Source: Streptomyces sp. GC420
GTDB lineage: Bacteria; Actinomycetota; Actinomycetes; Streptomycetales; Streptomycetaceae
Reading direction: 5' to 3'
DNA: 44,512 nt
NCBI RefSeq assembly: GCF_009916105.1
Contig: NZ_JAAAXQ010000012.1
Span: 1-44,512, forward strand
The notes beneath the pieces were generated by a model, which was not told the DNA's origin, did not search any database, and saw only the letters and a list, made by a program, of their open reading frames with translations. This document shows positions 7,603 to 15,346 of this stretch, piece after piece (the first letter of the stretch is position 1; each line of letters begins with the position of its first letter). The translations under genes were made by a program, and so were the position numbers.

Positions 7603-9234
7603 TCACTCCGGTGCGCCGGGTTCGCGCAGCACGAAGCGTCGCAGCTTGCCGGTCGCGGTGCGGGGCAGCGCGTCCAGGAAGACGAACGCGCGCGGGCACT
7701 TGTAGGGGGCCAGCTCCGCCTTCATGAACTCCCGCAGCGCCCGCGCGCCTTCCGCGCCGCGGGGAGTGGTGTCCTTGACGACGACGTAGGCCACCACCAC
7801 CTGGCCGCGTGCCTCGTCGGGCCGTCCGACCACCGCCGCCTCCACTACGTCCGGATGGCGCAGCAGCGCGTCCTCCACCTCGGGTCCCGCGATGTTGTAC
7901 CCGGCCGAGATGATCATGTCGTCGGCGCGTGCCACGTAGCGGAAGTAGCCGTCGGGTTCGCGGACGTAGGTGTCCCCGGTCAGGTTCCAGCCGTTCCTGA
8001 CGTAGTCGCGCTGCCGCTCGTCCGCGAGATAGCGGCAGCCGACCGGGCCCCGCACCGCGAGGAGCCCCGGCTCGCCGTCCGGCACCTGGCGCCCCCGCCC
8101 GTCGACGACCCTGGCCTCCCAGCCCGGCACCGGCAGCCCGGTGGTGCCTGGCCTGATCGCCTCGTCCGCCGCCGAGATGAAGATGTGCAGCAGCTCCGTC
8201 GCGCCGATGCCGTTGATGATGCGCAGCCCGGTCGCCTGGTACCACGCCTGCCAGGTCGAGGCGGGCAGGTTCTCGCCCGCGGACACGCAGCGACGCAGCG
8301 AGGACAGGCAGGACAGGTCGTGCTCCGGCTCGGCGAGCATCGCGCGGTACGCGGTCGGTGCGGTGAACAGCACCGTGACCCGGTGCCTGGCGATCGCGGG
8401 CGGCAACTGCCGCGGCCCGGCCTGCTCGAGGAGCAGCGCACAGGCCCCGGCGCGCAGCGGGAAGACGACGAGCCCGCCGAGACCGAAGGTGAAGCCGAGG
8501 GGCGGGCTGCCCGCGAACACGTCGTCGGGGCGCGGCCTCAGGACCCGCGCGGAGAAGGTGTCCGCGACGGCCAGGACGTCGCGGTGGAAGTGCATGCAGC
8601 CCTTGGGCCGGCCGGTGGTGCCGGAGGTGAAGGCGATCAGCGCCACGTCGTCGGCCGCCGTGTCCACGGCCCGGTACGGCTCCGGGCCCGCCCGCCCGGC
8701 CAGCCGCAGCAGATCGTCGGGGGACCCACCGCCGTACGGCGTGATCCGCAGTCCCGGCACCCCGGCCTCCGCGAGGCCGTCGAGCGAGCGGACGTCGCAC
8801 AGGGCGTGGCCGACGCGCGCGATCGAGCAGATCTCCCGCAGTTCGTGGGGGCGTTGCTGGGCCAGCACGGTCACGGCGACGGCGCCCGCCTTGAGCACGG
8901 CCAGCCAGCAGGCGGCCAGCCAGGGCGAGGTGGGGCCGCGCAGCAGCACCCGGTTTCCCGGCACGACGCCGAGGCGGGTGGTGAGGGTGTGGGCGATCCG
9001 GTCGACACGCTCGCGCAGTTCGCCGTACGACCACACGGTGCCGTCGCCCTCCAGGAAGGCGGGACGGTCCGGGCCGAACCGCTCCACCGTGCGGTCGAGC
9101 AGCTCGGCGGCGCAGTTGAGGCGCGGCGGGAGGGCGAGGTCGCCGAGGAGCAGGCCGGGCCACTGCCCGGCGGGCGGGAGGTGGTCGCGCGGAAAGGTGT
9201 CCGCGTGTGCCGAAGGCGTGAACTCCATGGTCAT
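7603..9234 (-). CDS. AMP-forming aromatic acid (benzoate/2-aminobenzoate type) CoA ligase
   Basis: A 543-residue ANL-superfamily adenylate-forming enzyme that activates a carboxylic acid with ATP and CoA. ATP-binding motif FTSGTTGRPKGCMHFHRD is near residue 200. NGIGATELLHIFIS is A5, LTGDTYVREPDGYFRYVARADDMIISAGYNI is A7-A8, and PRTATGKLRRFVLRE carries the C-terminal catalytic Lys. The PLGFTFGLGGLVVFPLRAG and ATELLHIF blocks resemble benzoate-CoA and 2-aminobenzoate-CoA ligases more than fatty acyl ligases. ATG at 9234 is preceded by AAAGGGG at 9 bases. It is divergent from the acyl-CoA dehydrogenase across a 154-base promoter region and is followed by paaX. The exact aromatic substrate cannot be read from sequence. 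Confidence 0.88.
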   Translation of the reverse strand: MTMEFTPSAHADTFPRDHLPPAGQWPGLLLGDLALPPRLNCAAELLDRTVERFGPDRPAFLEGDGTVWSYGELRERVDRIAHTLTTRLGVVPGNRVLLRGPTSPWLAACWLAVLKAGAVAVTVLAQQRPHELREICSIARVGHALCDVRSLDGLAEAGVPGLRITPYGGGSPDDLLRLAGRAGPEPYRAVDTAADDVALIAFTSGTTGRPKGCMHFHRDVLAVADTFSARVLRPRPDDVFAGSPPLGFTFGLGGLVVFPLRAGACALLLEQAGPRQLPPAIARHRVTVLFTAPTAYRAMLAEPEHDLSCLSSLRRCVSAGENLPASTWQAWYQATGLRIINGIGATELLHIFISAADEAIRPGTTGLPVPGWEARVVDGRGRQVPDGEPGLLAVRGPVGCRYLADERQRDYVRNGWNLTGDTYVREPDGYFRYVARADDMIISAGYNIAGPEVEDALLRHPDVVEAAVVGRPDEARGQVVVAYVVVKDTTPRGAEGARALREFMKAELAPYKCPRAFVFLDALPRTATGKLRRFVLREPGAPE

Positions 9235-9388
9235 GGCGGGTTCGCCCCTTTGCGCCGGTCTCGGATACGGGGTGGTCCGGCCGTGCGGTCGTGAAATGAG
9301 CGTAACGTGATGGTGACGACAGTCAACGCTTCGCGATAAGGCTTTGCGGCAAGCCTCTACGGGGGAGCCGCACCGGAGTGGAGGAGCT
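9235..9388. promoter_or_regulatory. divergent promoter region, CoA ligase versus acyl-CoA dehydrogenase
   Basis: 154 bases between divergent starts. It holds a widely spaced inverted repeat, AGCGT at 9299-9303 and ACGCT at 9326-9330, separated by 22 bases. PaaX sites are typically widely spaced inverted repeats, so this is a weak candidate operator. No convincing promoter hexamers were assigned. Confidence 0.4.
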
Positions 9389-10594
9389 GTGTTCGCACTC
9401 GACCCGGAACAGAGAGCGTGGTGCGCCGAACTGAGGGCGCTGGCCCGCGAGAGGCTGCGCCCCCTCGCGGAGGCAGGCGGGCCGGGCCGGGTCAACCGCC
9501 CGCTCGTCGCCGCCCTCGGCGAACTCGGGCTCCTCGCCCGCGTCCTCCCCGCCCACGGCCGCGCCCCGGCGCTCGACCTGTGCCTGCTGCGCGAATCCCT
9601 CGCCCGGGAGTGCACCGAGGCCGAGACCGCCCTCGCCCTCCAGGGGCTCGGGGCGCATCCGGTGGCGCGGTCCGGCACCCGGGAGCAGCGCGAGCGCTGG
9701 CTCCCCGAGGTCGTACGCGGCCGCGCGGTGGCCGCCTTCGCGCTGAGCGAGCCGGAGGCGGGCTCCGACGCCGCCGCCCTCGCGCTGGCCGCCGAACCGG
9801 AGGGCCCGGCGGGTGCGTCGGGTGCTTCAGGTGCTTCAGACACGTCCGTTGAGGCCGTTGAGGCCGTTGAGGCCGTTGAGGCGGGCGCGGCGGGTGGCCG
9901 CTGGCGGCTCGTCGGGGAGAAGTGCTGGATCTCCAACGCCCCCGAGGCCGACTTCTACACGGTCTTCGCCCGTACGACTCCGGGCACGCGCTCCCGCGGC
10001 GTCACGGCCTTCCTGGTGCCCGCCGACCGCCCCGGCCTGAGCGGCGCCCCGCTCGACATGCTCAGCCCGCACCCCATCGGCAGCCTCACCTTCGACGGGG
10101 TTCCGGTGGCCACCGAGGACGTGCTCGGCGAGGTCGACGGCGGTTTCCGGGTCGCGATGGACACCCTCAACCTGTTCCGGCCGAGCGTCGGCGCCTTCGC
10201 CGTCGGCATGGCCCAGGCCGCGCTCGACGCCGCCCTGGAGCACACGGCGCGCCGTACGGCCTTCGGCGGCCCGCTCAAGGACCTCCAGACCGTCGCCCAC
10301 CAGGTCGCCGAGATGGCCACCCGGGTCGAGGCGGCCAGGCTGCTCGTCCACGCGGCGGCGACGGCTTACGACGCCGGGGCCCCGGACGTCCCCAGGCGCG
10401 CGGCGATGGCCAAACTCTTCGCGACCGAGACCGCGCAGTACGTCGTCGACGCCGCCGTCCAGCTCCACGGAGCCCGCGCCCTGCGCCGAGGCCACCTCCT
10501 CGAACACCTCTACCGCGAGGTACGCGCCCCCCGTATCTACGAGGGCGCGAGCGAGGTCCAGCGCGCCGTCATCGCGAAGGAGCTCTACCGGTGA
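9389..10594 (+). CDS. acyl-CoA dehydrogenase family protein with repeat-expanded loop
   Basis: A 401-residue flavoprotein that should oxidise an acyl-CoA or related thioester using FAD. Family blocks: FALSEPEAGSDAAALALAAEPE and WRLVGEKCWISNAPEADFYTVFART around the flavin, RTAFGGPLKDLQTVAHQVAEMATRVEAARLLV (FAD/dimer), and the C-terminal EGASEVQRAVIAKELYR carrying the catalytic Glu. GTG at 9389 is chosen because GGAGGAG lies just upstream; a TTG at 9344 would extend it. Between the two flavin-binding strands, about 25 extra residues of GAS and VEA repeats are encoded by tandem 9-bp units. Its stop overlaps the GTG of the RidA-like gene. Likely works on the product of the divergent CoA ligase (inference). 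Confidence 0.87.
   Translation: MFALDPEQRAWCAELRALARERLRPLAEAGGPGRVNRPLVAALGELGLLARVLPAHGRAPALDLCLLRESLARECTEAETALALQGLGAHPVARSGTREQRERWLPEVVRGRAVAAFALSEPEAGSDAAALALAAEPEGPAGASGASGASDTSVEAVEAVEAVEAGAAGGRWRLVGEKCWISNAPEADFYTVFARTTPGTRSRGVTAFLVPADRPGLSGAPLDMLSPHPIGSLTFDGVPVATEDVLGEVDGGFRVAMDTLNLFRPSVGAFAVGMAQAALDAALEHTARRTAFGGPLKDLQTVAHQVAEMATRVEAARLLVHAAATAYDAGAPDVPRRAAMAKLFATETAQYVVDAAVQLHGARALRRGHLLEHLYREVRAPRIYEGASEVQRAVIAKELYR
9812..9883 (+). repeat. two runs of 9-bp tandem repeats inside the acyl-CoA dehydrogenase
   Basis: 9812-9838 holds three units of GGTGCTTCA type, the first GGTGCGTCG. 9848-9883 holds four units of GTTGAGGCC, the last ending in G. Both keep the reading frame (GAS and VEA repeats) and fall in a surface loop, as expected for slipped-strand expansion. 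Confidence 0.9.
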
Positions 10595-11028
10595 ACGCCC
10601 GGCTTCCTCCCGCGGACGCCCCCGGGCCGCGCGGACCGCTGCGGGTGAATCCCCCCGCGCTCGCGCCTGCCACCGGGTTCTCGCACGCCGTCGTCGCCAC
10701 CGGCGGGAGGGTGGTGTTCCTGGCCGGGCAGACCGCCCTCGACGGCGACGGGAGGATCACCGGCACGACGCTGCCCGAGCAGTTCGAGCGGGCACTGGCC
10801 AACCTGCTCGCCGCCCTGCGCGCGGCGGGCGGTGGGCCTGACGACCTCGCGCGGGTCACCGTCTACACCACCGATGTCGGGGACTACCGCGCGCACGCGC
10901 CCGAACTGGGCCGGATCTGGCGGGAGTGGGCGGGACGCGAGTATCCGGCGATGGCCGTGATCGGGGTGGTGCGGCTGTGGGACGCGCAGGCGAAGGTCGA
11001 GCTCGACGGCTTCGCCGTACTGCCCTGA
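10591..11028 (+). CDS. RidA/YjgF-family protein lacking the usual catalytic arginine
   Basis: A 145-residue Rid-family protein. The fold signature is clear: VVATGGRVVFLAGQTALDGDG, EQFERALANLLAALRAAGGGPDDLARVTVYTTDVGDYRAHAPELGRIWREW, then AKVELDGFAVL. In RidA enzymes that hydrolyse reactive imines, a conserved Arg follows a Pro-Ala before the last strands. Here that place reads YPAMAVIGV, with Met instead of Arg. It probably belongs to a Rid subgroup without classic imine deaminase activity, such as those often linked to CoA-dependent catabolism. The GTG start overlaps the dehydrogenase stop (GTGA), so the two are co-translated. Function in the pathway is unknown. Confidence 0.85.
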   Translation: MNARLPPADAPGPRGPLRVNPPALAPATGFSHAVVATGGRVVFLAGQTALDGDGRITGTTLPEQFERALANLLAALRAAGGGPDDLARVTVYTTDVGDYRAHAPELGRIWREWAGREYPAMAVIGVVRLWDAQAKVELDGFAVLP

Positions 11029-11248
11029 CCCCTCGGCGCGGTGCCGCGCTCTCGCCGCCCGTGGCGCCCTCCCCGCGAGCGCCGGGGTACGGCCGCGGGC
11101 GGGGAGGACGCGGGCGAGGAGCCCGGGTTCGCCGTCCGCGGCGCTGAACGGCGTTGTGGCTGCCGGTCTCCGTCGGCAGCCGGTCCCCGACGGCCGCCGG
11201 GGCCACCGTCGCGGGCCGTCCCCGCCGCCGTGGGGCGGCGACGGACTG
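11029..11248. terminator. convergent intergenic region with GC hairpins
   Basis: 220 bases between the converging RidA-like and cupin genes. A 7-bp stem, GCTGCCG at 11159-11165 pairing with CGGCAGC at 11174-11180, is followed by another short GC inverted repeat around 11185-11205. There is no T-run. Probably a weak bidirectional terminator; nothing else was seen. Confidence 0.35.
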
Positions 11249-11587
11249 TCAGGCCGCCCCCGCCTTGGCGACGGTGAGCAGCACGGCGGCGTCCTCCAGC
11301 GCCTCCAGGCCGTGACGTGCCTGCGGTACGACGAGGAAGTCCCCGCTCATCCCGTCCCACGAGGTCTCGCCGCTGTGCAGCCGCACCCGCCCGCGCAGCA
11401 CCAGCAGGGTGGCCTCGCCCGGGTTCTCGTGCTCGGTCAGCGAGGTGCCCGCCTTCAGGGCGATGAGCGTCTGCCGCAGGTCCCGTTCATGACCGCCGTA
11501 CACCGTCGTGGCACTGCGTCCTGCCGAGGACGCGACGGCTCGTTCCAACTGCTCGCGCACCTGCGCGTCGAGGGAGAGTTTCTGCAT
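11249..11587 (-). CDS. small cupin-domain protein
   Basis: A 112-residue single-domain cupin. The beta-barrel pattern is visible as TLIALKAGTSLTEHENPGEATLLVLRGRVRLHSGETSWDGMSGDFLVVPQARHGLEALEDAAVLLTVAK. Metal-ligand type residues (His in EHENPGEA, His in ARHGLEA) are partly kept. Proteins of this kind are sugar-, polyketide- or redox-related binding proteins or regulators, and the sequence alone does not say which. It is transcribed alone, convergent with the RidA-like gene and upstream of nothing in its own direction. Function unknown; the fold call is firm. Confidence 0.82.
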   Translation of the reverse strand: MQKLSLDAQVREQLERAVASSAGRSATTVYGGHERDLRQTLIALKAGTSLTEHENPGEATLLVLRGRVRLHSGETSWDGMSGDFLVVPQARHGLEALEDAAVLLTVAKAGAA

Positions 11588-11756
11588 GCCCCGAAGTGTG
11601 CCACCGCCCGGTCCCGGGCTCGTGGCACGCGGCCGACGGAGTCACGACCCGGCGGGCACTTGGCCCGCCTGACGGCCCGTCAACCGACCGTTGCGGGGGT
11701 TGCTGAGCGACCGGTGCGCTGTGGCGGCTTCAATCCGTCGCCGGATCACACGTGGG
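11588..11756. other. intergenic region between cupin start and SARP regulator stop
   Basis: 169 bases that should hold the cupin promoter and the 3' end of the regulator mRNA. No clear hairpin terminator or hexamers were recognised. Confidence 0.3.
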
Positions 11757-14700
11757 TCAGTTCGTCCAGGTGGTGGTCAGTGCCGCCCGTAGCTGCTCGG
11801 CCTCGTTCCGCGCGCGGACCGCGGCCTCAGAGTCGCCGTCCAAGGTGCGGGCCCTGGCCAGGGTGTCGAGGCCTATCGCCAACCAGGTCCGGGAGTCAAT
11901 CTGCCGCCACAGGCCGACGGCTGCCTCGGCTCGCCGGCGGGCCGGGGTTGGGCGACCGGACACGAGCTGCGCCTCGGCGAGGGCGTAGAGCGTCGCCGCT
12001 TCGCCCCACAGGTTGCCGAACTCCCGGTAAGTCCATAGGGCACGGGCCAGCAGGCGGCGCCCCTCTCGGAGCACGCCCTGGCGGACCAGGACGTCCCCCA
12101 GCCAGCACACGGCGTGGGTGGCGGTGAGCCGGTCACCGAGGCCTTCGCTGATCGCGGCAGCCCGCCGGAAGCAGTCAGCGGCGGCCGGGTAGGCGCCGAG
12201 TGCGCGGTGGCTCTGCCCCAGACAGCGCAGGGCCTGGGCCTCTCCGGGACGGTACCCCGCCTTCCGGCTCACCTCCAGGCACTGCCTGAACCGCTCCATG
12301 GCCGGTTCGACGCGCCCTTGCTCCAGATCAATGACACCGATGCCGTTGGTCGCGTAGACGAGGCAGTTGACGTTTCCCGCCTCGGCGGCCAGTTCCGCCG
12401 CACGGTGGAAGTGACGCACGGCCGAGGCGTACTGGCCGAGCAGCCGGTGCGCGTACGCCAGTCCGGCTGTGGAACTGGCCAGATAGGCAGGGCTTTCGCC
12501 GTCGGCGAGCTGGAGTGACTGCTCGAAGTGGTCCAGCGCCTCCGGATACCGATCGAGAATGGTGGTGAGTTCCCCGAGACAGCGGTGCAGTTGCGTGGCG
12601 CTGCGCCGGCTGCCGCTGCTCAGCGCTGCCTTGAGCGCCCGCCCTTGCAGCCGTTCCCAGTCGTCGAAGTGGCTGCCGATCTGGAAGAGGGTCGTCAGGC
12701 TGGTGGCCAGGGCGGCCGCCGCCCCGATCTCGGACCGGTCGAGCGCCTGGTCCGTGACGGCGATGAGGAACTCACGCTCGTCCCTGAACCAGGCCAGCGG
12801 GTCGGCGAGCAGCTGATCGGCGTCGGCCCGGGTGAACCGCCAGGACGACAGGGCGGTCTGCGAGATGCCCTGGAAATCGACGCTCAGGCTGTCGGCGGCC
12901 AGATCGGCGAGGTGCAGGCTCGCGCCCAGCAGCCGGGACAGCGCGGCGGCACGCTCGTGCGGCGGCACCTCCCGTTGCGCCCTTTCCCGTCCCAGCAGAC
13001 GCACCAGGTCGTGCAGCCGGTAGCGCGCTCCTGCCGCCCCTGCCGAACCGGCCTCGACCAGGTGGACCTCCACGAGATCGTCGAGCACGACCTCCGCGCG
13101 CCGCAGGTCCAGGTCCAACAGAGCGGCCAGGGTCCATGGGGCGAAATCCGGTCCCGGCAGCAGGGCAAGCAGGCCCAGAGCATGCTGATTCGTGGCGGCC
13201 ATACCCCGATACGTCAGTTCAAGGCTGGCTCGTACCGCGATGTGACCGACCGCGAGTTCGTCGAGCTTGCGCTGTTCGTCGGCCAGGGCCCGGGCCACCC
13301 TGCCCAGAGACCAGTGCGGCCGCGCGGCCAGCCGGGCACCGGCAACCCATACCGCGAGGGGAAGGCCCTGACACGTCTCCACGATGGTCCGGGCAGCCTC
13401 CGACTCCGCGTGGGTCCGGTCGGCACCGATCATTTCCCGCAGCAGGGCGAGTCCGGTCGTGGTGTCCAGGACCGCGAGGCGCAGTCGGTGGCCGTTGAGG
13501 CCCGCCAGCGTGGTTCGGCTGGTGACGATGGCGGCGCAGCGGGCTCCGCTGGGCAGGAGGTCGTTCACCTGCTGCGGGTCGGCCGCGTTGTCCAGCACCA
13601 CCAGCGTCCTCCGCTGGGCCAGCAGGGTGCGGTAGAGGTGCACGCGTCCGGTGAGGTCCGGTGGTACGGCCCCGCCGCGGACGCCGAGGGCCCTCAGAAA
13701 GGCCCCCAGGACGGTGAAGGGATCGGCCTGTTCGTCATCGAAGGCCCGCAGGTCCGCGTAGAGCTGGCCGTCCGCGAACCGGGAGGCCAGCAGATGCCCT
13801 GTGCGCACGGCGAAGGCCGTCTTCCCGACCCCGGCGGGCCCGGTGATCAGCAGGGTCGCCGGGCCGCCCGTATCCCTGCCGAGCAGTCGGCAGGCCTTGG
13901 CCGTCTCGTCTTGCCGGCCCACCAGCAGAGCCTGGGCCGGCGGCAGCAGACGTGGCCGAGGAGGCCGCCCGTTCGCGCCGCCCCGCTCCTCGGGAGCGCC
14001 CTCGGCAGAGCTGTCCGAGGTGGTCGAGGGCACCTCCTCCGAAGCCTGCGGCCCCTGGCCCGAAGGGGCGGAAGTCCCCGTGTGCGCCGTCTCCGCCGAT
14101 GCGGCCCGACCACGCGCCAGGGTGCGCGGCGGGCGAGGGGCGGCAACGGGGCGCGGCACAGGCGCGCCGAGGGCAGGGGCGTCGGTGAGGATCTGCTGGT
14201 GCAGCAGACGCAGCGCCGGACCGGGAAGGGTACCCAACTCCTCTGTCAGTAAGCGGCGTTGGGCGTCGTACTGACGCAGGGCGTCGGAGGCTCGCCCGCT
14301 GCGGTAGAGGGCCAGCATGAGCTGCCCGGTGACCCGCTCGTCCAAAGGGTGCTGCTCGGCCAGGGACATGAGCTGGGCCAGCAGCGCTGCGTGGCGACCG
14401 AGCTTCAGTTGGGCGTCGTGGGAATCCAGTGCGGCGTCGAACCGCTCCCTCAGCAGCCCCTCACGTTGCATGCCGAACCATGGCGTGTCACAAGCCGCAA
14501 AAGGCGCTCCTTGACATAACTCCAATGCCTGCTCGTAGAGTTGAGCGGACTGGGCCAACTCCTCGGCTGCGCGAGCCTGCCGGACGAGGGACCGGAACCG
14601 GTGCATGTCCACGGCATGGCGGTCGACCAGCAGCGCGTAGCCGCCGGAGCGCCGGGCGATCGACACATCCTTCGCGACGGCCAGCGTCTGCCGCAGCCGC

Positions 14701-14906
14701 GACAGATAGCTGTGCAGGGTCGCCCGCGCCCGCTGCGGTGAACTGTCGCCCCACACCCGGTCGACGAGTTCCGCCGTCCCCACCGCACGGTTGACGTCCA
14801 CCAGCAGGGCGGCGAGGACACTGCGCTGCCGGGCCGGTCCCATGTCCACGGCGGCTCCGTCCACGTACGCGCGGATCTCCCCGAGCACGCCGAACCCGAT
14901 AGCCAC
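11757..14906 (-). CDS. AfsR/SARP-family transcriptional activator with NB-ARC and TPR domains
   Basis: A 1049-residue SARP-type pathway regulator. Residues 1-93 are the OmpR-like DNA-binding domain (RQRSVLAALLVDVNRAVGTAELVDRVWG). Residues 97-241 are the bacterial transcriptional activation domain. A disordered Pro/Ser/Ala linker spans about 245-325. The NB-ARC ATPase follows, with P-loop GPAGVGKT at 356-363 and Walker B RRTLVVLDNA. TPR repeats fill about 720-1040. GTG at 14906 has GAGGAG upstream. Leu130 and Leu219 are encoded by TTA (14517-14519 and 14250-14252 on the minus strand), so translation should depend on the bldA leucyl-tRNA and on development. It is divergent from the peptide operon, whose promoter carries SARP-type direct repeats, so it most likely activates that operon. 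Confidence 0.9.
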   Translation of the reverse strand: MAIGFGVLGEIRAYVDGAAVDMGPARQRSVLAALLVDVNRAVGTAELVDRVWGDSSPQRARATLHSYLSRLRQTLAVAKDVSIARRSGGYALLVDRHAVDMHRFRSLVRQARAAEELAQSAQLYEQALELCQGAPFAACDTPWFGMQREGLLRERFDAALDSHDAQLKLGRHAALLAQLMSLAEQHPLDERVTGQLMLALYRSGRASDALRQYDAQRRLLTEELGTLPGPALRLLHQQILTDAPALGAPVPRPVAAPRPPRTLARGRAASAETAHTGTSAPSGQGPQASEEVPSTTSDSSAEGAPEERGGANGRPPRPRLLPPAQALLVGRQDETAKACRLLGRDTGGPATLLITGPAGVGKTAFAVRTGHLLASRFADGQLYADLRAFDDEQADPFTVLGAFLRALGVRGGAVPPDLTGRVHLYRTLLAQRRTLVVLDNAADPQQVNDLLPSGARCAAIVTSRTTLAGLNGHRLRLAVLDTTTGLALLREMIGADRTHAESEAARTIVETCQGLPLAVWVAGARLAARPHWSLGRVARALADEQRKLDELAVGHIAVRASLELTYRGMAATNQHALGLLALLPGPDFAPWTLAALLDLDLRRAEVVLDDLVEVHLVEAGSAGAAGARYRLHDLVRLLGRERAQREVPPHERAAALSRLLGASLHLADLAADSLSVDFQGISQTALSSWRFTRADADQLLADPLAWFRDEREFLIAVTDQALDRSEIGAAAALATSLTTLFQIGSHFDDWERLQGRALKAALSSGSRRSATQLHRCLGELTTILDRYPEALDHFEQSLQLADGESPAYLASSTAGLAYAHRLLGQYASAVRHFHRAAELAAEAGNVNCLVYATNGIGVIDLEQGRVEPAMERFRQCLEVSRKAGYRPGEAQALRCLGQSHRALGAYPAAADCFRRAAAISEGLGDRLTATHAVCWLGDVLVRQGVLREGRRLLARALWTYREFGNLWGEAATLYALAEAQLVSGRPTPARRRAEAAVGLWRQIDSRTWLAIGLDTLARARTLDGDSEAAVRARNEAEQLRAALTTTWTN

Positions 14907-14971
14907 TGCGTCTCCTCACGTCGCCGCAACCGCGCCGCCCAAGTGTCAGTAAGTGCCGCCTGACCAGTCAA

Positions 14972-14989
14972 TTCAAGAACTGGACAAGG
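14972..14989 (+). promoter_or_regulatory. SARP-type direct repeats in the peptide operon promoter
   Basis: Heptamers TTCAAGA (14972-14978) and GACAAGG (14983-14989) repeat with an 11-base start-to-start period, the spacing known for SARP binding sites such as those of ActII-ORF4 and AfsR. A weak -10 (TCATAC, 14995-15000) follows about 5-8 bases after the second repeat, and no -35 is obvious, as usual for SARP-driven promoters. It lies 78 bases upstream of the precursor ATG. Confidence 0.6.
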
Positions 14990-15066
14990 TTCACTCATAC
15001 CCGGCCGTACAGGATGCCTCCGTACCTCACGCCCATCACACTCCGATCACGGCGAAAGGACATCCG

Positions 15067-15288
15067 ATGCGACAGCTGCTCCACACCCTTTCCGACTCCC
15101 TCGTCGACCGACTGGTTCCGCGGGCCCAGGCCGCCGCGGCGTCCTGCTGGACCGAGTGGCGCTGCGTCCGCGGCTCCAGCACCAGCGGCTGCGCCTCCAC
15201 CGGGCACGAGTGGTGGCAGACCCGGAGCTGCTGCTCGGACGGCAGCTGCACCGCCTGGGCCTTCAACAGCTGCGCCGACTGCCGCTGA
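15067..15288 (+). CDS. cysteine/tryptophan-rich precursor peptide of an exported disulfide-rich peptide
   Basis: A 73-residue peptide, ATG preceded by AAAGGA at a good distance. Residues 1-19 form an amphipathic leader with leucines at 4, 5, 8, 12 and 16 (LSDSLVDRLVPR) and no hydrophobic Sec core. An Ala-rich AQAAAAS segment at 20-26 offers AXA-type cleavage sites. Residues 27-73 are the likely core with eight Cys (27, 33, 42, 55, 56, 61, 69, 72) and five Trp (28, 31, 49, 50, 64). The even Cys number, and the following MauE and thioredoxin genes, suggest up to four disulfides. The downstream ABC exporter and S26 protease fit leader-guided export and cleavage. There is a loose likeness to the Cys/Trp-rich methylamine dehydrogenase light chain. 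It could instead be a structural or redox peptide rather than an antibiotic. Confidence 0.85.
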   Translation: MRQLLHTLSDSLVDRLVPRAQAAAASCWTEWRCVRGSSTSGCASTGHEWWQTRSCCSDGSCTAWAFNSCADCR

Positions 15289-15313
15289 CGGGAGCCGCGG
15301 AACTGACGGGGAT

Positions 15314-15346
15314 CCGGTGGGGTGCGGTGCAACCGCACCCCACCGG
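15314..15346 (+). terminator. perfect 15-bp hairpin between precursor and maturation genes
   Basis: CCGGTGGGGTGCGGT (15314-15328), loop GCA, then its exact complement (15332-15346). It begins 26 bases after the precursor stop and 73 bases before the MauE-like start. No T-run follows. It is placed to act as a partial terminator or mRNA 3'-end stabiliser, so that precursor mRNA exceeds that of the maturation enzymes. Confidence 0.75.

Noticed and set aside
12528..14252. Long open frame opposite the SARP regulator
   Set aside because: No recognisable motifs, biased composition, no ribosome site; the regulator domains are unambiguous.
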